A DNA stretch of 64,000 nt. Origin: Ancylostoma caninum (taxonomy: Eukaryota > Nematoda > Chromadorea > Rhabditida > Ancylostomatidae). Where the stretch lies: contig JBAJFG010000560.1 of assembly GCA_037903475.1 (NCBI GenBank), forward strand, positions 248,001 through 312,000. The letters run 5' to 3'. A model generated the notes under the pieces. The model was not told where the DNA came from and searched no databases. It worked only from the letters and a program-made list of their open reading frames with translations. Position numbers and translations under genes: made by a program. This document shows, piece after piece, positions 1 to 11,259 of the stretch (position 1 is the stretch's first letter; each line of letters opens with the position of its first letter).

Positions 1-133
1 GGAAGTGAACATCCACTACTTTCATTTCCTCATTACTCCTCTGCCACTTCAAGAGCTTAAGAGATAATTTTTCGAAATTGTGGAATTCTGTGTGCTGTAA
101 GACTACATCAAACAAGGGAAGATAGCTGCAGAA

Positions 134-817
134 CAGGGATACGAGATTTTCTACAACCCGGATAACGGTGCGAATAATGGATCGGCCAAAAATGACCGGA
201 TAACGGATAAGTGTCCAATGACGAAAAAGTTTTCAAACATTTATCTGTTAGATAACGTCAACTTTTAGACGAATGTTGTTATGTTAGATAACGGGTAGTT
301 CCATAACTTACAAGACATCATCTACAATGCTGAATATGATAAATAGCAATGTGAGATGAACATGGTGGAGTTCCTCAATTCCTCACCTCGTAATAATCAA
401 AATCGTATTCAGAATGATGTTGGGCATGCCGTTGTGGTAAAGAGGTGCTAATACTCAGATTTTATCATGGAAACAACAGTTCCAGTAATTTTTGTGTTCG
501 ATAGTCCGATCAGTTCCCTGAGATGATACGTGTCCACACCTATTTTAGTGCAAAAGTTTCTATTACGAATGCTGGCCCTTCGAAGGTTTTGTTCCTAAAC
601 CCATTGACGACAAGCAAGAGGTTTTCTTTCGGGTGAGTACAAGTCGCTACTACCTCACTTCAAGGTTTCGAAGCGCTAATGAAGTATTATAGAGGACGGG
701 CTTCTCTTGAAATGAAACGCACCGTGAGCACGGATAACGGTGCGGATAAAGGATAGGTTAAAACGTACCGATAACGGCTGAACGGATAACCAGATGTGGA
801 TAATCCGCTCATCCCTG
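134..817. mobile_element. hAT-like MITE (684 bp)
   Basis: Both ends start with CAGGGAT when read inward, and both have GGATAACGG-like subterminal repeats. The flanking octamers are CTGCAGAA (126-133) and CTATAGAA (818-825), matching at 6 of 8 positions as expected for an aged hAT 8-bp target duplication. Short repeats related to CGGATAACGG recur inside near both ends. No transposase frame is visible, so it is non-autonomous. The end sequence resembles the element at 9542-10655. Confidence 0.6.
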
Positions 818-825
818 CTATAGAA

Positions 826-1557
826 CTTCCGTGACACCCAAAGCCGTGCACAGAGTTTTGCAGCTCAGTAAGCCCCACACGTGTCATAATATAACAGGCT
901 GTTATGCATTTCGAGCTCGGTGCAAGCTAAGAGGGTCACTCTTGTGTTTTGTCGAGACACTCGCCGCAAGCTCACCTAACGAACGATGATGAAATTTCGA
1001 AAAGAGCAATCCATCGAATATTCGCCAAACAGGGCTAAGATTTGCTCGAACGTACGATTTAGGTCTCTAATCCGTTTGGTACACGAGTCGCTATCACCAA
1101 ATTCGTCTCCTTTGTTCCAAGAAAGAGTACTTCTATAGTACGATTTTTCTACGACGATTCCACCGAGAATGCCTCTTCCTTTTTAATTATCCTACTCTCA
1201 TTGGATAAGAACTTGCTTTGATAAGACCTTGCTGCAACAAATTGAGGTGGACTCTTGCAGAAACTAGAGAATGTAGAATTCCATACAAGTATCTACATAA
1301 TACACCTAACCACCTGATTTTCCGTGATTTCCTGTTTTCATGTTTTGATTCTGGTTTTATCTCCTTTCGGTATTTTCTACCACAACGTTAGGTATGTGAA
1401 AAACTAACTCAGACATTCGCTCAGCTCTAGGCTCGGCCTTGAGCAGCACTAGCTTTATGGCTTTTCGAGAAGAGCTGCTAATTTAAGAGTTCTTTATCAT
1501 CACCAATAGAATTCCGGTCATATAGTGTTCATATAATATCAGCAATTGTGTCGGGTC
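826..1557. other. No recognisable feature
   Basis: AT-rich sequence with only short frames. I see no repeat, motif or exon that I can support. Confidence 0.4.
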
Positions 1558-1687
1558 TTGGGCAGATATTGCTGCTAATGTGGGGCGACAGTGCTGCCAT
1601 AGTGGGCCGACAGTGCTGCCAATATGAGGTCCGCGGCCCCCCGCGGACCTTAAGGTGGCAGCACTATTGGCTATAGTGCTGCCCCAA
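1558..1687. repeat. Small inverted-repeat element with GC palindrome
   Basis: The segment begins TTGGGCAG and ends CTGCCCCAA, an approximate terminal inverted repeat. Several copies of CAGTGCTGCCA-like words lie inside. At its centre GGTCCGCGG (1628-1636) and CCGCGGACC (1641-1649) form a perfect 9-bp stem with a CCCC loop. It is probably a tiny foldback or MITE; no family is recognised. Confidence 0.4.
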
Positions 1688-2908
1688 CTCTGAAATTTTC
1701 TGATGGTCAAATGGCCGAAAAATTCATGAAAAATTTATTACCAACAAAAATACAGATTCGATCAGAATACACACTAAAATGAATAATAAGCATGCTTAAA
1801 GCGCCGTTAAGCTCCAGTAACGTCAGAAAAAACAGTTTTTCATAAAAATCCTGAAAATGCTCTAATAGCAAAAATATCAAGAAATACACATCAAACTGGG
1901 TGTCTTGGGTCAGGCTAACCAAAATCTGCAATGAAATCCAATTCTGTCGATGCCCAAGACACCCAAAAAAAACAAACAACTTCAGAATTCAGGATGAAGG
2001 TAGGAAATTTTGGGCAAAAAGGAAGCACAAAGCACTGGGCACAAAAAAGCCCAAAATCCCCTAAAGTATAGAACTAAATATGTACAAATTTTACGAATAA
2101 TCAATATCTTCTAAGTCCAAGTGAGTAGAGCGACCACTAAATAAAATAATGACCGGTATGTGAGTAAACAGTGAGGTATGTACGATGAGAAAAATTACAA
2201 AAAATAGTTAGCGCACGTGCACTCCTCACAACAAGTTTATCGCTCTCGTAAATTCTAAAAAATCTCCTTCTAGAAAACTTCCTGCTCAGACAAAAAGTGC
2301 ACCTGTGCTAAAAATCCAACAAAAGGCAAAAAGTTGAGGCAAAAATCCAAAACATTCAGGCAAAGCACTCGCGTTTTCGGCACCAGTATCGAAAGAATTG
2401 AGGATTTCATCGGAATGACTGAGGGTAGAGGAAAAAGTGAGGTCAGAATTGGGTGCCACACGGTTGAGGAGCGGTAGTCGTCGGAATTAGTCAGTTTCGG
2501 GAATTAGCGAGGCGTGGCAAGCAGGTAGTTCAGGCTAAGGAGGTGAGAGCGGCAGCGGGATAGCGAAATCGAGGCAAATTTAAAAATGCGGCGAAACACG
2601 ACAAATCCGAGAAGAGGGCGGCGTAGATTGGGTATCAATTCCTAGAGTGATGAGAACGAGACAAGACCGTTTAAACGACAAATCCGGGTAGATCAGCCTA
2701 GGAATAATGTCACAAGAAATAGGAAAAAAGCGACGGAATTTCTCTCTTTCTCGGCAAGTCCTTGCAGCCTAACCTCAAAAGTTGACCAGAGCAGAACTTA
2801 TCTACGTTGAACTAGTCATATTTGCACTCATTCAAGCCGTTCTTGGACTGTTATCAGATATATTGCCTTCTTCGTACCCGACACCAGTCTTGAGCCGCAA
2901 TGGCTGCT
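1688..2908. other. No recognisable feature
   Basis: Non-coding-looking sequence with frames under 100 codons that resemble nothing I recognise. Confidence 0.4.
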
Positions 2909-2940
2909 CTTTGCTCTAATGCGAAGGCATTAGAGCAAAG
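2909..2940. other. Perfect 14-bp hairpin
   Basis: CTTTGCTCTAATGC (2909-2922) is exactly complementary to 2927-2940 across a GAAG loop. No poly-T tract follows, so a terminator role is not indicated. It may be a relic of a foldback element. Confidence 0.5.
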
Positions 2941-3188
2941 AAATGTAGCAAATGGCGAAAAGTTTGAATTCATTTCACCCGATTTGATTCTTCGTCCTCG
3001 CTTCCTTGTCTAATGTTTCCGGATGTGAGTGGAGGTGCGGGGAGTAGAGAATGGTTCAATGAGTCGAATCACATTAACATCTACTTTCTTGGAGCCCTTG
3101 GTATTTTTCCGCGATTCTCCCGTGCCTTGAGATTTACCGGCGACCTGTAACTCTACACTTGCAACAATCTACACTTACTATTTACCAG

Positions 3189-3220
3189 CCTGATCGTCCG
3201 GCTAACGCTGGACTCTCAGG
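3189..3220. repeat. Dispersed hairpin repeat, copy 1
   Basis: CCTGA/TCAGG plus GTCCGGC/GCTGGAC arms flank a four-base loop. The same hairpin with compensating or near-identical arms occurs at 15245 and 45056, each followed by a GCTCGC-rich stretch. It is probably one end of an unidentified repeat family. Confidence 0.5.
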
Positions 3221-3254
3221 CTTCTTTTAGGCTCGCTCCGCGCGTCACGCTTTC

Positions 3255-3480
3255 GAGTGATACATCCTCCACTACTGGCCGGGCACCACTCTCGCATGCG
3301 TGGACCCTTCCAGTAGCATCTCTCTCACTTCACGACGCCGGCGCACCACTCTCGCAGCGGTGAACCTGTCCATTAGCATCTTACCCACTGCTGGACCCCG
3401 GTACATCAAACTCGCATCCGTGGACCCGTACAGTGGCATTTTTTTTCCACTACAGGAAGCCAGCGCAGCTTTTCCATAGC
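3255..3480. repeat. Decayed satellite block (~60-bp units)
   Basis: Three to four diverged units contain 'CATCCGTGGACCCGTA'-like and 'CCACTAC' words spaced about 60 bp apart. The words match the minisatellite inside the Helitron-like copies and the array at 15819-17410, so this appears to be an old member of the same satellite superfamily. Confidence 0.45.
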
Positions 3481-3860
3481 AGTAGCCCGTTTCCCCTAAT
3501 TTCCCCACCGTCCTTGCTGTTTCACGTCTATCTAGCTCACCCCTTCTCTCTAAACCATACTCATCCACATGTTATCCTTCACATGACTTGATAAACATAG
3601 ACGTATAAGTACCGAGGTTCATTCATTTTCACTGTGATGTAAGCAACTGTGGGTATTTCAACCGACGAAAAGTGGACTGGACCGAAACACCTATCAAGGT
3701 AAAAATGAAAATTTGCACACTTTTCCTGCATAACGTGACACGCTGAACGTCGTGATGCAATCAGATTTCCCCGGTAGGGCTGGATCTCTTGTACACACCC
3801 ACACACTGACATGAAATGCCAATTAATATTAAGTATGATATCCAGTTACTCTATCGTTTA

Positions 3861-4014
3861 GGTGGCGGCTTCAGCACTCCGAAGGGATGTAATGGTCGAA
3901 GGTGGCGGCTTCAGCACTCCGAAGGGATGTAATGGTCGACCAAAACTATTCATATCCAGTTACTCTACCGTTTAGGTAGCGGCCTCAGCACTCCGAAGGG
4001 ATGTAATGGTCGAC
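3861..4014. repeat. 40-bp repeat, three copies
   Basis: Units at 3861-3900 and 3901-3940 are tandem and nearly identical. A third at 3975-4014 is separated by about 34 bp that repeats the sequence upstream of unit 1. Each contains TCAGCACTCCGAAGG. The arrangement suggests a recent slippage duplication within an older duplication, about 170 bp upstream of the GPCR exons. Confidence 0.75.
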
Positions 4015-4186
4015 CAAACCACCAAAAAGTCCTTTCGATGTTCACATGATATCAGAAATTCCGCACCACCTTCTTCACAGAACATTGTCAGTCACATCGG
4101 TGTTCGTGCTTGGGTAAGTTGAACACTAACAGAGAACACATTTCATCTCGAATGTCGTTTCTTCACAGTAATTTCCATGATTACAG

Positions 4187-4709
4187 ATCTCTACTGCAAG
4201 ACTACCGAAGGTATGGCTTCTGAAACGAAGTCAATTTGGACATAAACGCGATGTCAGCGCCATGCCTAACAAAACTAACAACAACGTGAGCGATCAGAAA
4301 GCAAGGTAAGGTAACATCAGTCTTCCTATCAGAGACGTCTTCCGTTCTCGCAACTATTATCCGCAGTTTCTCAATGATTTGCAGGCTCACGCTGGGAGTG
4401 ATTATGGGAACATTCCTCGTCTGTTGGCTTCCTTTCTTTCTAATGAACATATGGCATTCATGGTCGCCTGGTTCAATAAATCATAGCGTTGTTGCGGTAA
4501 GCGAGCCAACCAAATGCAAATTTCATATCAATTTTTCGTGTGTGATTCAGTTCACATTATAGGCAGTAACATGGTTAGGTTATGCGAACTCTACCGCCAA
4601 CCCGTTGATTTATAGCATCTTTAATCGGGACTTTCGACGAGCTTTTGGGAGGATACTGGCACATATGTTTCACTGTCATCGTGATCACAATTTTAACGAA
4701 TCGATGTGA
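4187..4709 (+). CDS. Class A GPCR, last three exons (biogenic-amine-receptor-like)
   Basis: Three exons join in frame: 4187-4305 after an ACAG acceptor, 4385-4496 after TTTGCAG, and 4563-4709 after TATAG, with GTAAGG and GTAAGC donors. Exon 1 encodes a basic third intracellular loop ending QKAR. Exon 2 encodes TM6 with the CWLPFF motif. Exon 3 encodes TM7 with NPLIY (the NPxxY motif), followed by the amphipathic helix [13 protein letters not shown] and a short Cys-containing tail before TGA at 4707. CWLPFF and the NPxxY-helix 8 signature are typical of serotonin, octopamine, tyramine and dopamine receptors; the subtype cannot be assigned. Such receptors sit in the plasma membrane and couple to G proteins. 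TM1-TM5 are not recognisable upstream, so the 5' exons lie beyond long introns or outside the window, or this is an orphaned 3' fragment. The intact splice sites and frame favour a real gene. Confidence 0.75.
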
Positions 4710-4953
4710 GCTCAGCAGTCGTCGTTGTATCCGAAAGGACTTTTTCAAGAAGTTTCTTTTTTAGAACGCCTTACCTCAACCCTTCTGAAATTGAGTTTGA
4801 TCGAGTTCAACAGCGGCATTCAAACACTCCTAGTGCATATCGACATGGAAGCGGCAACACCTGTGTTCTTTCTGAAAGCTGCAATGATGCAGAGAATGTC
4901 AATGAGGAAACTTGACTCATTTTCGATCAGAAAAAGTTTGCTCACAATATGTG

Positions 4954-4959
4954 AATAAA
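4954..4959 (+). promoter_or_regulatory. Poly(A) signal of the GPCR gene
   Basis: A canonical AATAAA lies 245 bp downstream of the GPCR stop codon on the same strand, which would give a 3' UTR of roughly 260 bp. Confidence 0.5.
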
Positions 4960-5327
4960 AAGCATTTTCTCGTTTTCGTCATCAAATGTTGGCATATACT
5001 ATAATACTAAATCCATCTGGGTTGACAATATTACAGGAGGAGCGCGAACTTTTGCACAACGTCTTAGTAGTTTTTCCTTGAGAGACCCATGGCTCGTCGT
5101 GCTTTTTTCTCCAAAGAGGAGCGAACGACTTAAAGTATTTTTGTGCTATAATTATGCTCTTTTCGCAATAGTCATTTGCTTGAAGAAGTTGCCTTTGGAA
5201 CGCACTTCCAAAAAAGTGGCTCGTTTAGACAATGCCGGGAGGGAATGAGCAATGGGGTAAGAACCAGTTTGCGTAAAGCCAATCTCGAAAGTCACACATA
5301 AGAGTTGTAGAGATCACATAAGCCAAT

Positions 5328-5679
5328 CTTAAGACTCAACTTGTTCGAAATCGCCTCTATGATCGGTTGTGTATAACACCCAACTGAGAAATATGCGCAT
5401 ACGGCAAAGAGGGGGCTGCATGCTCTTGAATGTTGTGCATCTTATTACCTGCCAAGCATGTGCAAATCAGTATATAGTGGAAACCCAGCATCCTCTCTGT
5501 ATTCGGATCAACGAACATCTGGGCCATGGACAAATCCAGAATATCAACCTCTTGGCGCACATCGCAGATATAATCACAAAAACCTTCGTTCGAGGCAGCC
5601 GTCACGAACTTATCGTAGTAACCCAAGAATTGATGCTCGCAGAACATTGGAAGCGTTTTGGATAACTGTTAGAAACTAA
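5328..5679 (+). pseudogene. Penelope-like element GIY-YIG endonuclease remnant
   Basis: The translated relic contains LVRNRLYDRLC and then, after a stop and a frame change near 5380, a Cys-x2-Cys / YIVET / R-x-NEH pattern. This corresponds to the C-terminal GIY-YIG nuclease of canonical Penelope-like retroelements, with YIG altered to YIV. The same LVRNRLYDRLC motif occurs in the larger relic at 21790-23935, so both derive from one family. No reverse transcriptase precedes it. It is a short dead fragment 370 bp beyond the GPCR poly(A) signal. Confidence 0.65.
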
Positions 5680-5999
5680 AAAAATGAATAGGAAGGAAGA
5701 GTGTACTGCAGTGATCAACAACATAGTGGCGCCTTACAAAAACCTCTGCGGGTTTTGATCTATGGGGTCAGATTGTAGGGGGACCCTATTCACCAGATGT
5801 GGCATACCCACTCTACGTGGTGGTGGCTCAGTTACTTCGCGGCTTAACGACTAACTAGGTGAGCTTATGCGGTTTTGCTTTTCTGATCTCATTTCGGATC
5901 TGTTTTTCTATTGAATTACAATTTGTGGACTGATTGCACGTTCAAGAGGATATATTGCATTTGGTTTCGAAAACTTCGAACGTCTTGGTTGATTACTCA

Positions 6000-6375
6000 A
6001 GCCGTAAGTTTTAGGACCGGTGCACTGAATTAAAGCAAGTTAATCGAGTAACGGCTCATTCGTATACGCAAATTCAGTGAAACTAAGGAATCTATGCAAT
6101 TACGAGAACAAGGACGTAATGACCAGAACCACATCTAGAATGAGATGCTGAAGTCTTAGTGGTCCTTTCCTTTCAGAGGGAGGACCCGAGCTGCGCCTGA
6201 TAGAAAAGAAAATCTCTTGGCGGGAATCTCAGATTCTCCTATACATATAAGATATGATATATATGAGATATCTTATGAGATATATCTCAGATTTCCCGCG
6301 CGCTCGAACGCGCGCGCTCTTAGCGGGCAAGTGATGACTTACTCGCCTGACGACGTCAAAAGCTATAGCGGAACT
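6000..6375. repeat. Interspersed repeat C, copy 1
   Basis: This matches 11260-11510 through shared words such as AATTACGAG, GAGATGCTGAAGTC and CTCTTAGCGGGCAAGT. Relative to that copy it has about 150 extra bases (roughly 6163-6318), rich in ATATCTCA palindromes and ending in a run of CGCG. The extra block may be a small insertion. No coding potential is seen. Confidence 0.5.
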
Positions 6376-7158
6376 CTGAAAATGCCCTCCCTGTCGAGGA
6401 CCTCGCCCCGATGTTTCGTATCTGAAATCTGAGAAAGGCGGTAGCACTGCTCCAATAGCTCCTTTCCTTACTGCTTCATAAATACAATTTGGGACTCCTG
6501 CACTTATACAATCACAATCATATTGACAACCACATTCAAAAGATGCCGCCTCAAAAAATCACTTTCCTTTAAAATAGTGACATTTAGCGGTAGTAAAAAT
6601 TTCAGAGCCAACGTAAATTCCTACAAGCGCATCGTCTAAGGAACTCCATAAACCGGTGACTCCTCTTCATTTTACCGAATTCTCGTATACTAGGAGCTAC
6701 ACTACGACCACTTTCTTCGGCTATCCACCTGTGATAACCAACTGCAACAGCTCTCTAGACTCCTGCTCATCCATCCCATCGTCGATCGGCCGAATTATTA
6801 TCAAAGTTTTGAGAGCAGACCACTTTTCCACCAAAGAAGTTTATCGAAAGTCGTGACCATCTTTCCGACTATTTCTCCCATCATTCTGTCTAATTCCAAC
6901 ACAATCGCACCTTCTCCAGCGGCGTAGCCAATACATATGTCCGTCCTTTTCTGGCTGCATCGTCTCAGGGTTCCGCTGTAGCTCTGATCCTACTTGCTAA
7001 TTAGTCCTCAGCCATTAGTTTACTCAGCTCACCTATGACTACCTCAGAGCCTCTATTCTTCACTTCCGCGGTAAGGGATAGGAATATACTCTTTGCTCGC
7101 AGGTAGTCATCGCCAAGGACTTACGCGAAGGTTGGTCACCTAACACGATTAGCTGGTA
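6376..7158. other. No recognisable feature
   Basis: No supported gene or repeat. Sequence of the Helitron-like element begins abruptly at 7159. Confidence 0.4.
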
Positions 7159-8864
7159 CTAGCGCCCCTTCGGGACGTTAGAAATTGGGGTGGGGCAGCC
7201 ACTCGAGGTATGTGCAAAAGCTTCACACGTGCGAAATGCTTAGAAAATTAGCAAATAAGCGAAACTAATCATTAACTGAGCTCAAATACAAAATCCTTCT
7301 TGTGAGTTGCGTATATTCTACAGACCTGGCCCCCTCGTCAGGCCTCGAGTCTTCTCGCGATCCTAGCCTTGCTTGCAAATTCTTAATCACGCACCTACAT
7401 GTAAAGCTAATTTCCGATGCCATGATACTACCTACTTTTTGTCACATTTCTTACATGCCTATGGACCCATTGTGAGCGGCCACCTTCAACTCCGCGCATG
7501 GGTATCTTCCACATGGCTTTAGTACTTGTGAACAACATAGTGTAACCAATGCCGTGTGAATAATCATCTGAAATGATTCAAGCTTAACATTGCTGAGATA
7601 GTCCAACTGATGAGCTTCTGCTTCAATATACAGGGAGGAAGAAGAGGTGGTCGACTGAGACACAAATGAGTGCGTAGCGTGCCCTTACTCAATCTGTAGA
7701 CGTGCATCGTGATGTTCTCTCCAATACTGGGCCACGGCGGACCCATTCTCCATCCGTGGATCCGTATGCTGGCGTTTTCCCCACTAATGGGAATCATGCG
7801 GACTCACTCTCTATCCGTGAACTTGTATCCAGGCGCTTTCCTCACTTTTGGGTCAAGGAAGACCCATTCTCCATTCATGGATAGGCTTCCTCCCACTATT
7901 GGTCCAAGGCAGACCCAATCCATCGGTGGGACCCGTGTCCCAGCACTTTCCCCAATATTGGGCCCCCTGCGGACTCATTCTCCATTGATGGACCAGTATT
8001 GACGTTTTCAGACTGTTGGGCCACGGCAGACCCAATCCCCATCCGTGGGGTCGTTGCCTGGAATGTCCCCACTGATGGGCTCCTGCGGACCTCGTCTCCA
8101 TCGATTGATCCGTATCCTGCCGTTTTCTCCACAAAGGGCCACCCTTTCTCGAACGGTGGACACCCATCCTGATTTTGTTCTGAACTATGGGGCCCCGGCA
8201 CATCAGTTCGTCATCAGTGCACCAGCACTCCTTGCAAATCTTGAAAAAAATGGAAGAAAGTTAGGAAATATTTAGAAAGATTGATCAATTGCACAACTGG
8301 TTCCAGAAAATGTCACAACAGCTTATAATGACGTGTTCTTCGTTCGTTCATCCTGTGCATTTGATTGTACTGCCCTTTTTAAAAACAGACGAATCTTCAA
8401 GCTGCATAATCCCCAAGGACCTCAATAGTGAGAGGTGCGCAAGGAGCGCATCCTACACAAGGAAACCGAGTGAATCCTATCGTTACGCCCCCACTCATCC
8501 TTTCGAAGTGACTCACGTCCATCATTCCAAGATTGAGTGCAGTTATGGACAAGGCTTCATCAGAGGGGCTACTCTGCTCCGTACATTGCTGCTATGCAAC
8601 GCTTGATCGTTGTAAACACTGTCTCGCTTGGAGGGCGCGAGACCGCTAGCCGCTGGTCCCACCGCGAAATCCCGTATGCACCCGACTCCCACCACGTCTA
8701 GGCACCTATGACGAAACATCGGCCGAATGCCCCGTCAGCTGCGCATCCTCGCGAGCTGCAGTCTATAATTTAGCCTCACGGCTAAAGCATGCGATCACGT
8801 GCTATTCCCCCTTCGCCTGCGCTCTAGAAAATTTTGTTGCACTACCATGATTTATATAAGAGGA
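7159..8864 (-). mobile_element. Helitron-like non-autonomous element, copy 1 (1706 bp)
   Basis: Read on the minus strand, the element starts TCCTCTTATA (8864 downward) and ends in a short GC hairpin closing on CTAG at 7159. It is flanked by A on the 5' side and T on the 3' side, the A/T target choice typical of Helitrons. The same two ends bound copies 2-4 where present. Inside are a 59-bp minisatellite (about 7700-8205), a conserved minus-strand frame (7451-7663) and a unique 5' third. No Rep or helicase domain is present, so it is non-autonomous. The hairpin includes the CTAG itself, unlike the usual arrangement with a spacer, which is the main reservation about the class. Confidence 0.6.
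7700..8205. repeat. 59-bp minisatellite inside Helitron-like copy 1
   Basis: About eight to nine diverged units carry TGGCGTTTTCCCCACTA, GGGCCACGG and CCATTCTCCATCCGTGG words at about 59-bp spacing. Overlapping reading frames here are by-products of the repeat. Confidence 0.8.
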
Positions 8865-9533
8865 TTCCTACAAAACCTCACAATCTCTTTGAAATTTTCG
8901 TCGGTTTTCCCCTTATATGTTCCTGGATCTATGCACGAGAGGGATTGGAAACAGTTCAACATTTCTACATTGCTCTGCTGACCTGCATCCTCTTTTGGTC
9001 CTACCGATAACATCGCTGCAAATTGTTTCCAGCCATGCTCGTATCACGCTCCAATCTATTCCCTATTTGCCTCTGTCTGTAAGTACGATCCACTTGATTG
9101 CACATTAGCTTGTTTGTTCCTGATTAGCATTGACTCAGTGGGACCCGTACATCATCCACACTTGTCTCACTACCTTGACCACCTGCAACATATCTGTGTC
9201 TAGTATGTTACAGACTTCATGTGACTCTCCATCTCTTTCTATTATGCATATGTACTCCTCCCATTCGTGCTTTGACTCAATATCCCTTTGCCTTAGAGTC
9301 CTTGCACGCTTTTATGTAAAACACGTATCATTTTGCGAATCTCCCTTGAGCTCAATTTTTACACACACCTCTTCAATTCTCTTCGCCAGACTCTCACACT
9401 GCCTCTCCCTAGCCTCTCGAGCAAGCACTTTATGATGTTGCAGATCTATGCTCAATGCCTCCGGAATAACATGAAGCATTTATTCTATTGTTCCCAGCTC
9501 AGTGCTCAGTGCTTGCTTGCAGATGAAATTTAA
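8865..9533. other. No recognisable feature
   Basis: Pyrimidine-rich sequence between two mobile elements, with only short uninformative frames. Confidence 0.4.
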
Positions 9534-9541
9534 CTCCTGAT

Positions 9542-10655
9542 TAGGGGTGTGCGTAATTACGATTTACGATTTACGAATTACGACTTACGGCCATTATTGG
9601 CGATTTCTTTACGATTTACGATTTATAAAAAATGGCCCAAATTTCGTAATAAATTCGTAAATAACTACAAGAAACGAATCTCGTCATAGCGTTTTTGCTT
9701 GTGGCTAAATGTGCATAATTTCTCTGTGTTTGCATTTTGCAGCAAAGCTAAGAGTGCTTGTTTTGCTTGTAGTTTCTAATATTTTGTGAAAATGCTTGTT
9801 TTGCTTGTAGCTTCTATTATTCAAAGAAGGCGGCATATAGCAATTTCATTATAGCGTCCGCAGAGAAGATATGTTGGAACAGTTCAGCTCAAAGGTCTGA
9901 ATGAAGTGGTCAAGAACACTGCATTTTCAGCTCTGTTCTCCTGTTTTCGTAGGTGGGATAAGCTGTCCGCCCAGCCTGTTTCCTTCGGCAAAACGTTTGC
10001 CTTGTTTTTCTGACTTCAACTGCGGTGTGATGTCCTATGCGAAAAGGTTTTCTTCCTGGTCGAGCTCGCATGAACCAATTAATAGTGTGCATAAACAATT
10101 TGATAAAGTACAAGAAATAGTTTTTTTTTTCAGAGATGCAGCACGCATCCTATTTTATTGATAATCGCAGAGGTATTGAACACATGCGCCCTAAGCAGTG
10201 ACTTGCTGGGACCACTGGATACCGAGTCAGCGCTTTAACCTTTCAAACTTCTTCGGTATCAATTCACCTACCCCACGGTGTGAATGGCTTGGTTCGCACG
10301 GAAACACATAGAACCATCGAATCACGTTTACGTTTGCTTCAGAAACACCGACCCAAGATGAAGAGAATTTTCCCCAATGCAACAATAAATAATACTTTAG
10401 AACTGGACAGCTTGCTTAAAATATCGAGAAAAAAGTTGTCCATTCATCACAGTGTTATCACTCTAATGATAAGATGGCGAAGTTCAGTGATCAATTCTGC
10501 AGTAGATACATACATCTCAGATCACTTTGAGAATGTCTTTGTTGTGAAACGAGTTGAAATCACCTGAATCTTGTAGTGGTACTCGTACCCTCAGTAATGA
10601 TCTATTTACGATTTACGATTCACGAAAAATGAAATTTTTGTTACGCACATCCCTG
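9542..10655. mobile_element. hAT-like element with perfect 8-bp TSD (1114 bp)
   Basis: The left end TAGGGGTGTGCGTAA and the right end TTACGCACATCCCTG are inverted repeats. The flanks CTCCTGAT (9534-9541) and CTCCTGAT (10656-10663) are identical octamers, the hAT hallmark. Both subterminal regions are built of repeated TTTACGA words. A 95-codon frame at 10280-10567 has no recognisable transposase signature. This is therefore a non-autonomous and relatively well-preserved insertion. Confidence 0.85.
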
Positions 10656-10663
10656 CTCCTGAT

Positions 10664-11259
10664 GTACTTACCTAGAGTATTTGCCTTTTTTCCTCATCTG
10701 AGAAATCCCTGGCATCATCCTCTTGGACCTTCATTCTAAAAGTTTCGTTCATTTTAGTCACTGCAATGCACAAAATCCGTCTTTATACTTAACGAAATAA
10801 ATAACAAGCAGTGACACGAGATCTACCATGACGGGTAATTACTACGGTTAGCCACAATCAATGGCTAACCACAACAGTACACTCATACTCTCATAATACT
10901 GTAACCCCACATTTATTCTTATCCCTGAATTCATAATGTATACTCGGTATCTGAGTCGCTCAATCACGCGCCCTCTACCTCTCGTGTCCCTACCCAGTAT
11001 TATCCCGCAAACCTCTCGTGCGCTCCTCTACTGTGCCTCAATTCGCCACTCCTGAATTGCCCCAACCGACCAATACAACAGGATTCCGCGCCCGCTTATT
11101 CAGTCGACATGTCATACCCCCTCCTCAGGTGACCTGGATTTCCCTGCCACTCCGATTACTAGTATGCAGGACCTCCACCCTGATTCACTTTACCTCACTT
11201 TGTCACTCGAGGTCTTCTCACTGGCTCAGCTTTCCAATCAATTTACCTGAGCTCTGTGT
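10664..11259. other. Intergenic, one small hairpin
   Basis: GGTTAGCC and GGCTAACC near 10847-10875 can pair as an 8-bp stem. Nothing else is recognised. Confidence 0.35.

Noticed and set aside
9130..9435. A 101-codon plus-strand frame as a gene
   Set aside because: Low-complexity, Ser/Thr/Leu-rich translation of pyrimidine-rich DNA, with no motif, splice context or conservation visible.
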